A stretch of DNA of 18,952 nucleotides from an uncultured Bacilli bacterium. GTDB taxonomy: Bacteria > Bacillota_I > Bacilli_A > RF39 > UBA660. Made by a program: the position numbers and the translations under genes. This document shows positions 14,118 through 18,952 of the stretch, piece after piece; position 1 is the first letter of the stretch, and every line of letters starts with the position of its first letter. The stretch is from positions 1-18,952 of the forward strand of contig CAKOHK010000015.1 in assembly GCA_934085595.1 (NCBI GenBank), given 5' to 3'. The notes under the pieces are model-generated. The model was not told the origin of the DNA. It did not search any database and saw only the letters and a list, made by a program, of their open reading frames with translations.

Positions 14118-15572
14118 ATGGATGGTGTTAAATATGATGAATATCAATATAAAGTTGTAGTTAGTGAAAGTAAAAATATATTAGTAGTTGCTGGTGCGGG
14201 GTGTGGTAAGAGTACTACGATTGTTTCTAAAATTAATTATTTAATTAATAATAAAGATATATTACCTAGTCAAATATTGTGTGTGTCTTTTACTAATGAG
14301 TCTTGTAATAGTTTAAAAGAAAAACTTAGTATAAATAATTATGATGTAGAAGTTTTAACATTTCATAAACTTTCTCTTAAGATACTTGAAAACAATAAAA
14401 TGAAATATAAAATATGTAGTGAAGACTATTTATGGTATCTTATTAATGAGTATTTTTATGGATTAATATATGGTGAAGAAGTGTATATTAAAATAGTTAT
14501 TAAGTATTATCATAAAATATGTTTTGGAGATATTAACAAAATATATAGTAAGATAGATAAGAGTGATTTGATAAGTTTAATATATAGATTTATATGTTTA
14601 TTTAGAACTAATGGTTATGATATAGAATATTTAATTAAACTTATTAATAATAGTTTTGGAAGGAGATTATATTTTTTATATTTAGTTGTACGTATTATTT
14701 ATGAATATAAGATATCTTTAGATAGTGAAGAAATGATTGATTTTGATGATATGATTTTAATTGCTTCTAAGAGTAAAATTAGTTTTATGTATAAATATGT
14801 TATTGTTGATGAGTTTCAAGATACTTCTTATATAAGATTTAATTTAATTAATAATATAGTTAAATCATGTGATTCTAACTTAATTGTTGTTGGTGATGAT
14901 TATCAATCTATTTATGGGTTTAGTGGGTGTGATTTAAGTTTGTTTTTAGGTCTTAATAATAGTGATTTTGAAGTTATAAGAATTATTAATAGTTATAGAA
15001 GTAGTCAAGAATTAATAAATGTAGCATGTAAGTTTGTTAATAAAGATAAGCTATTAATTAATAAAGAACTTAAATCATGTAAAAGTAATAGTAAACCAAT
15101 TAAAATAGTTTATTATAAGAATATTAAAAGGGATTTTAAGAAACTTATGGAATATTTAGTTATTAACAATATAAATAATATTATGATACTTGGTAGAAAT
15201 AATAATAGTATATGTGAGGTTACTAGTGATGAAGTTATATTTCATGATAATAAAATACATTATAAAAATAAAGATATGATATATTATACTGTACATAAAT
15301 CTAAAGGACTTGAGAGTGATAATGTTGTTATAATTTCTTTATATGATGGTGAATTTGGATTTCCGTGTAAGATTAAGAATAATAATGTACTTAATCTTGT
15401 TATGAGAGATATGCAGAAAAATAGTTATAGTGAAGAGAGAAGACTTTTTTATGTGGCTCTTACCAGAAGTAAAAATAATGTTTATTTATATACTTCGTTA
15501 TATAATCCATCCATTTTTGTTAATGAAATAATTGTTAATAGTTATAAGTATGTAGAGTTTATTAACATTTAA
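14118..15572 (+). CDS. Compact UvrD/PcrA-like SF1A DNA helicase
   Basis: A 484-residue helicase with all core motifs: Q-motif DEYQYKVV, Walker A AGAGCGKST (Lys31), SFTNESCNSLKEKL, Walker B VIVDEFQDTS (Asp231, Glu232), GDDYQSIYGFSGCD, INSYRSSQELI, TVHKSKGLESDNV and EERRLFYVALTRSK. UvrD and PcrA have about 720 residues. Here the gap between motif IV and the HKSKGLE motif is only about 90 residues, so domain 2B is largely missing; there is also no nuclease domain. It should translocate 3'-5' on single-stranded DNA, but its regulation and partners would differ from PcrA. The start at 14118 is forced by an upstream in-frame stop, and no SD is present. It sits directly after addAB with its own promoter. 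Its 3' end overlaps the convergent symporter by 11 bp. Confidence 0.9.
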   Translation: MDGVKYDEYQYKVVVSESKNILVVAGAGCGKSTTIVSKINYLINNKDILPSQILCVSFTNESCNSLKEKLSINNYDVEVLTFHKLSLKILENNKMKYKICSEDYLWYLINEYFYGLIYGEEVYIKIVIKYYHKICFGDINKIYSKIDKSDLISLIYRFICLFRTNGYDIEYLIKLINNSFGRRLYFLYLVVRIIYEYKISLDSEEMIDFDDMILIASKSKISFMYKYVIVDEFQDTSYIRFNLINNIVKSCDSNLIVVGDDYQSIYGFSGCDLSLFLGLNNSDFEVIRIINSYRSSQELINVACKFVNKDKLLINKELKSCKSNSKPIKIVYYKNIKRDFKKLMEYLVINNINNIMILGRNNNSICEVTSDEVIFHDNKIHYKNKDMIYYTVHKSKGLESDNVVIISLYDGEFGFPCKIKNNNVLNLVMRDMQKNSYSEERRLFYVALTRSKNNVYLYTSLYNPSIFVNEIIVNSYKYVEFINI

Positions 15573-16806
15573 TTTCTTTTCTTAATTTAATAATAGAATA
15601 TATATTTATATAGCATATTATAGATAATAGTATGTCTGTTATTTGCCATATTATATTAGAGTTTATGTATGAAGAAATAATACATATAATAATTACTAGT
15701 GTTTTTAGTATATTTATTTTATTTGGTTTATTTAGTGCTTTTAAACTAATTTCTCCATAATAATATGCTGTTATGATTGTAGTGAATGCAAATAAGAATA
15801 TAGATATTATTAAAAATATATTACCAATAGAACCTAAATGATATGTTAGTGAGTGTGATATTAGTTTTATTCCGTCATTTTCATTAATAAGTTTATATGG
15901 TGAAGATAGTACTATTATAGAAGTACAAGTACATATTAACATTGTTATAATATATACTCCTAGTATTTGAAGTAGTCCTTCTTGTTTTGGAGTTTTATTA
16001 CTAGAAGAAGAAGAGGTTATACCTGCGGTACCTACAGATGTTTCACTTGCGAATATATTTCTTTTTATACCAGTTATTATTACAAATAATAAACCACCTT
16101 TTATTGAATTGTTATCATGAAAAGCATAATATATTATTTCATTTAATATATGTGGTATGAACTTTATATTTGTTATTATTATATAAATTGTTATTATTAT
16201 ATATAAAGTTAACATGAATGGAACTATTTTTGAAGATATATCAGTTATTTTTTTAGTACTTTTATAAAGCACTAATAAAAGTATTAAACATAAGAAAAAT
16301 ACTAGTATAGTTTTATTTATATTTAGTGTATCATTTATTAGAGTTATTACTGTATTTGATTGTATAGACATAAAACCTATTATGTAACAAATTAATATTG
16401 ATAAAGAATATATTTTTGATAGATTGTTATTCTTTAAACCATGTTTAATATAATAAGAAGGTCCACCTTTATATAAATCATTATCTTTTATTCTATATTT
16501 CATAGAAAGATATGTTTCTGCATATGTTAGGGTGGAAGTTAGAAATGAAATAATCCATATATAAAATATAGTACCTGGGCCACCATATAATATACTTATA
16601 GCTATTCCTGATATAGAGCCTATACCAATTTTACCTGAGAGAGTTAAAAGTAATGATTTCGTTTCTTTAAAACTTTTTATATTTAGTGATGAGATTATTT
16701 TATGTAATTTTAGAGTGATGAAGTTTAATTTAAATAAAAAATATATACTTGTAAGTAATATAATTATAGATAATGGTAACCATAATATATTTGATATTGT
16801 GTTCAT
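15562..16806 (-). CDS. AGCS-family sodium:alanine/glycine symporter homolog
   Basis: A 414-residue polytopic membrane protein (about 10-11 hydrophobic spans). Family blocks are clear: GIGSISGIAISILYGGPGTIF (family GTGNIAGVATAI-GGPGA), TYAETYLSMKYR, YKGGPSYYI, GIKRNIFASETSVGTAG (family GxxRGxFSNEAGxGSA) and KQEGLLQILGVYI. Two usually conserved Asn are Ser here (GIGSI and FASE). These residues lie in substrate/Na+ regions, so the transported amino acid is uncertain. The ATG at 16806 is chosen because MNTISNILWLP matches the usual AGCS N-terminus. The frame stays open to 16917, but that part is not hydrophobic and covers the divergent promoter. No SD precedes 16806; a TATACT (16817-16812) lies six bases upstream, hinting at a leaderless or SD-less start. 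It is divergent from the MBL gene. Confidence 0.88.
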   Translation of the reverse strand: MNTISNILWLPLSIIILLTSIYFLFKLNFITLKLHKIISSLNIKSFKETKSLLLTLSGKIGIGSISGIAISILYGGPGTIFYIWIISFLTSTLTYAETYLSMKYRIKDNDLYKGGPSYYIKHGLKNNNLSKIYSLSILICYIIGFMSIQSNTVITLINDTLNINKTILVFFLCLILLLVLYKSTKKITDISSKIVPFMLTLYIIITIYIIITNIKFIPHILNEIIYYAFHDNNSIKGGLLFVIITGIKRNIFASETSVGTAGITSSSSSNKTPKQEGLLQILGVYIITMLICTCTSIIVLSSPYKLINENDGIKLISHSLTYHLGSIGNIFLIISIFLFAFTTIITAYYYGEISLKALNKPNKINILKTLVIIICIISSYINSNIIWQITDILLSIICYINIYSIIKLRKEIKC

Positions 16807-16848
16807 AGTTAAGTATATTTTTAGTTTTAGATTTAATGAGTGGTTAAC

Positions 16849-16877
16849 TTGTAAAAAATTTGGTTTTATAGTATTAT
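16849..16877 (+). promoter_or_regulatory. Promoter of the VirB2-like/MBL fusion gene
   Basis: TTGTAA (16849-16854), a 17-bp spacer and TATTAT (16872-16877), with a start expected near 16884, just ahead of the strong SD GGAGGGG (16889-16895). Confidence 0.55.
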
Positions 16878-16901
16878 ATAGATAGTTTGGAGGGGAAGTA
16901 T

Positions 16902-18260
16902 ATGTATATTTTATCACTATGTGAAGATTATAGGATTTTGAGTGTTATATATTTAATTAAAACTGTTATTAAAATAGTTAGTATTTTTGTGCCTATAATA
17001 TTAATTGTTTCTTTGGTTATAAAATATACTTCTGATGTATTAAAAGGGGATGAAAAGAAGCAGGTTTTTGGTAAAGATATTATTAATAAGATAATGGCTG
17101 CGATTATTATTTTTCTAGTGCCTACAGTTATTAATATGCTTATATCAATTATAGGATTTAATAGTGAAAATAATTGTTATTTAAATGCTAATAGAGATTA
17201 TATTAATTCTTTAAAAGAAAAGCATGATGAAGATAAGAAAAATGATTATGATGATATCATAAAAGATAATGATAAAGCTAAAGATGATTTGATAAATAGT
17301 GGTAATAATAAACCTAATAATACTGGTAATAATGGAAATAATAGTACAGGAAATAATACTGGTAATAATACTGGTAATAATAGTAGTAATGGTAATGGAA
17401 ATAATGGCAATAGCGGAAATAATAATTCAAGTAATAATGGGAACAATAATGTTAGTGGTGTTATGGAAGTTCATTTTATTAATGTTGGTAGAGAAGATGC
17501 GATAGTTATTAGAAGCAATAATAAAGTTATATTTATTGATGGTGGTAGTTATAGCAATAAGAGTAAAATTACTCCATACTTACAAGCTCTTGGTGTAAGC
17601 AGAATTGATGTAATGATAGGTTCTCATTTACATTTTAATCATATACAAGCACAAGCTGATTTACTTGATAATTTTGATGTTGGGACTATATATTATCCAC
17701 AAGATTTAGAATCATGTCTTTCTGCTACTTATTGTGATAGTGATGATCAAAAATATATACTTGATGCGATAAAGAGACATAGTAAAAGTTATAATATTAT
17801 GAAAGTAAATGATAGAATATCTGTTGGTGATATGAGTATACTTTGTGTTGGACCTTCTGATTTTCAGACTAAGAGTCAAAATATATATAGACAAAATTAT
17901 AATTCACTTAATTTTATAGTTAGTTATGGAAGCACTAAGTTTATGTTTACTGGTGATCATATGCAGTCATCTAATTTGACTCGTAATTTTGATGCGAATA
18001 CCTTAAATGTTGATGTATTAAAATATCCTCATCACGGATATGATTCACTTACTAATGCTCTTATGGATGCGATGAGTCCAGAATATGTTGTTGTTACAAG
18101 TAATCGTGGACAAATGCAAAGTAGTACTGAAGAAGCACATTTAAGAAATATAGGGGCATCCATATATTTTAGTGGAACTAGTGGTAATATTGTTATTACA
18201 AGTAATGGAAAAGATTTGAAAGTAGATACTGGTGCGAATGCTAGTAACTATAAGAGATAA
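16902..18260 (+). CDS. VirB2-like two-TM segment, Asn-rich linker and ComEC-like MBL hydrolase domain
   Basis: A 452-residue protein with three parts. Residues 15-40 and 63-85 are TM helices joined by a GDEKKQ loop, the layout of VirB2/TrbC-like pilin and ICE membrane proteins of Bacillota (segments VPIILIVSLVIKY and IIIFLVPTVINML). Residues about 130-186 are a low-complexity Asn/Gly/Ser linker. Residues 187-440 are a metallo-beta-lactamase fold like the C-terminal domain of ComEC: HFINVGREDAIVI, FIDGG, SHLHFNHIQAQADL, MFTGDHM and LKYPHHGYDSL. The metal motif HxHxDH reads HLHFNH (242-247), with Asn replacing the Asp ligand, and GG after it is lost. The ATG at 16902 follows GGAGGGG by 6 bases. 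The MBL domain is probably outside the membrane, on DNA or another phosphodiester, but the substitution leaves activity uncertain. Confidence 0.85.
   Translation: MYILSLCEDYRILSVIYLIKTVIKIVSIFVPIILIVSLVIKYTSDVLKGDEKKQVFGKDIINKIMAAIIIFLVPTVINMLISIIGFNSENNCYLNANRDYINSLKEKHDEDKKNDYDDIIKDNDKAKDDLINSGNNKPNNTGNNGNNSTGNNTGNNTGNNSSNGNGNNGNSGNNNSSNNGNNNVSGVMEVHFINVGREDAIVIRSNNKVIFIDGGSYSNKSKITPYLQALGVSRIDVMIGSHLHFNHIQAQADLLDNFDVGTIYYPQDLESCLSATYCDSDDQKYILDAIKRHSKSYNIMKVNDRISVGDMSILCVGPSDFQTKSQNIYRQNYNSLNFIVSYGSTKFMFTGDHMQSSNLTRNFDANTLNVDVLKYPHHGYDSLTNALMDAMSPEYVVVTSNRGQMQSSTEEAHLRNIGASIYFSGTSGNIVITSNGKDLKVDTGANASNYKR
17292..17459 (+). repeat. Asn/Gly-rich coding tandem repeat (linker)
   Basis: Irregular repeats of the hexapeptide-like unit NNTGNN/NNGNN, encoded by AATAATACTGGT-type units, span residues about 131-186 of the MBL fusion. 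The unit is prone to slippage, so linker length probably varies between strains. It separates the membrane and hydrolase parts and is not a CRISPR or intergenic repeat. Confidence 0.8.
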
Positions 18261-18506
18261 TATGTTACAAAAATGTAATGCTTAAGTTTTATATTATTTG
18301 ATATTATTATGTTGTGATGTGAAATGAAAATTATTTTAATAATTGAAGGTGACATACAATTATCTGATCCAATAGGGACTTTGTTTTTAGTGTTTCATAT
18401 AGTTTTCTTGGTATAAATAAACCTTATATTAATATTTGTAAAGCACAATATTTTTCTATTGATTTCGGTAAAAGTATGCTATAATTTATATGTAGAGAGG
18501 AGAAAA
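18261..18506. other. 246-bp intergenic region without recognisable gene
   Basis: No ORF of note, no tRNA and no clear terminator after the MBL gene. The stretch about 18345-18400 (GGTGACATAC, ATCCAATAGGGAC) is less A+T-rich than its flanks. A frame without stops runs from about 18366 to a TAA at 18481-18483, but it has no start and no similarity I can name; it could be a decayed gene. The right end carries the promoter of the next gene. Confidence 0.4.
18475..18506 (+). promoter_or_regulatory. Extended -10 promoter and RBS of the last gene
   Basis: TGC-TATAAT (18477-18485) is an extended -10; the nearest -35-like TTGATT (18459-18464) has only a 15-bp spacer. GAGAGGAG (18495-18502) stands 4 bases before the ATG. 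Confidence 0.65.
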
Positions 18507-18952
18507 ATGAAAAAACAAAATTTTTTAATAATAGGTTTGATATTATTAGCAGTTATATCATTTATAATAATCATATTAGTATCAAGTGGCGGAAATAAAG
18601 GCGGAGGTTATACACCGAAAGACATTATTAATACTATAAATAAAAATAACAAAAATGTTTTACCCGAACTTGAAACTATGAAAGTAGATATAAAGAATAT
18701 TGATGAAGTTACTAGTTATACTGGTTTAAAAACAAATGATGGTATCGAATCAATTGTTGTATCAGTACCATTGATAACAGCACAAGCTTATTCAGTGGCT
18801 ATTGTTAAGGTTAAAGATAATGCAGATGTAGAAAAAATTAAACAAGAGATGCTAGATAATATTGATATGAGTCGATGGATTTGTGTTTCTGCAGAACAAT
18901 TATATATCACTAACAGTGGTAATGTAATATTCTCTGTAATGGCTGATAAAGA
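18507..18952 (+). CDS. Membrane-anchored DUF4358-like protein, 3' part outside the window
   Basis: The first 148 complete codons are in the window and the frame remains open at the edge. Residues 7-27 (FLIIGLILLAVISFIIIILV) form an uncleaved signal anchor, followed by a short Ser/Gly linker and an extracytosolic domain. The core VPLITAQAYSVAIVKVKDNAD, then VEKIKQEMLDN and GNVIFSVMAD, follows the pattern of DUF4358 (beta strand, AVFKAKD-like strand, helix, final GNYVxxVxSD-like strand), though that assignment is by memory. No catalytic motif is seen. Codon use differs from neighbours, with more GGC, GAC, CCC, CCG, CGA, ATC and TTC, compatible with separate ancestry. The ATG at 18507 is supported by a strong SD. 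Confidence 0.75.
   Translation, partial: MKKQNFLIIGLILLAVISFIIIILVSSGGNKGGGYTPKDIINTINKNNKNVLPELETMKVDIKNIDEVTSYTGLKTNDGIESIVVSVPLITAQAYSVAIVKVKDNADVEKIKQEMLDNIDMSRWICVSAEQLYITNSGNVIFSVMADK

Noticed and set aside
14083..14160. 25-codon leader ORF starting at TTG behind AAAGGTG
   Set aside because: The TTG is part of the -35 hexamer and would lie upstream of the predicted transcript start; its peptide has no recognisable feature.
16807..16917. Longer N-terminus of the symporter from 16917
   Set aside because: The extra 37 residues are not hydrophobic, match nothing in AGCS proteins, and overlap the promoter and RBS of the divergent gene.
17246..17446. Minus-strand frame of Leu/Pro repeats
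   Set aside because: It is the antisense reading of the Asn/Gly linker repeats; no RBS or promoter.
17292..17459. CRISPR-like array
   Set aside because: The repeats are short, irregular, in frame with a protein and without unique spacers.
62..18260. UGA decoded as tryptophan (code 4)
   Set aside because: No in-frame TGA occurs in any gene and all Trp codons are TGG, so there is no positive evidence.

Overview
The window is strongly A+T-rich (by eye about three quarters), with Bacillota-type promoters (TTGACA/TATAAT, extended -10) and strong GGAGG-type ribosome binding sites. Its gene set (CIRCE-controlled htpG, AddAB instead of RecBCD, a VirB2-like/ComEC-like fusion, short compact proteins) suggests an uncultured, small-genome Bacillota close to the Bacilli/Mollicutes, such as the gut RF39/CAG lineages. 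This placement is inferred from composition and protein style, not from a search. Trp is always TGG. No gene uses TGA as stop, and TGA is not read through either.

Layout, left to right. (1) 1-60: promoter, palindromic operator and RBS of a leftward gene whose start codon lies just outside the window. (2) 62-571: 5'-truncated reverse-transcriptase fragment, probably the thumb and C-terminal part of a diversity-generating-retroelement-like RT with a MutS-I-like tail. (3) 634-2212: an operon of two tandem paralogous two-TM proteins and a 63-residue protein, with a strong promoter and a terminator. (4) 2223-4578: a CIRCE operator over the htpG promoter, htpG, and a small helical protein. (5) 4606-5761: a Fic protein with a VbhA-like N-terminus and a C-terminal winged helix. 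Its promoter operator array is reproduced almost exactly inside its own coding sequence. (6) 5814-6659: a lipoprotein with a C-terminal TM anchor. (7) 6681-7951: glyA. (8) 8058-8522 (-): a YbaK-type tRNA-editing deacylase, convergent with glyA and divergent from addB. (9) 8612-13970: overlapping addB-addA, both shorter than usual. (10) 14118-15572: a short UvrD-like SF1 helicase that appears to lack most of domain 2B. (11) 15562-16806 (-): an AGCS-family sodium:amino-acid symporter, tail-overlapping the helicase. (12) 16902-18260: a VirB2-like two-TM segment, an Asn/Gly linker and a ComEC-like metallo-beta-lactamase domain. (13) 18507-end: start of a membrane-anchored DUF4358-like protein.

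Functionally the window mixes housekeeping genes (HtpG, GlyA, tRNA editing) with a DNA-repair/DNA-processing block: AddAB, an extra SF1 helicase and a ComEC-like hydrolase. The most unusual signal is the Fic gene. A tripartite operator at its promoter (4606-4653) recurs as a 29/31 match at 5556-5586, within codons linking the Fic and winged-helix domains. This suggests autoregulation through two distant sites. The VirB2-like/MBL fusion with an altered metal motif, the tandem paralogs with homogenised C-termini and the RT relic are the other points of interest.
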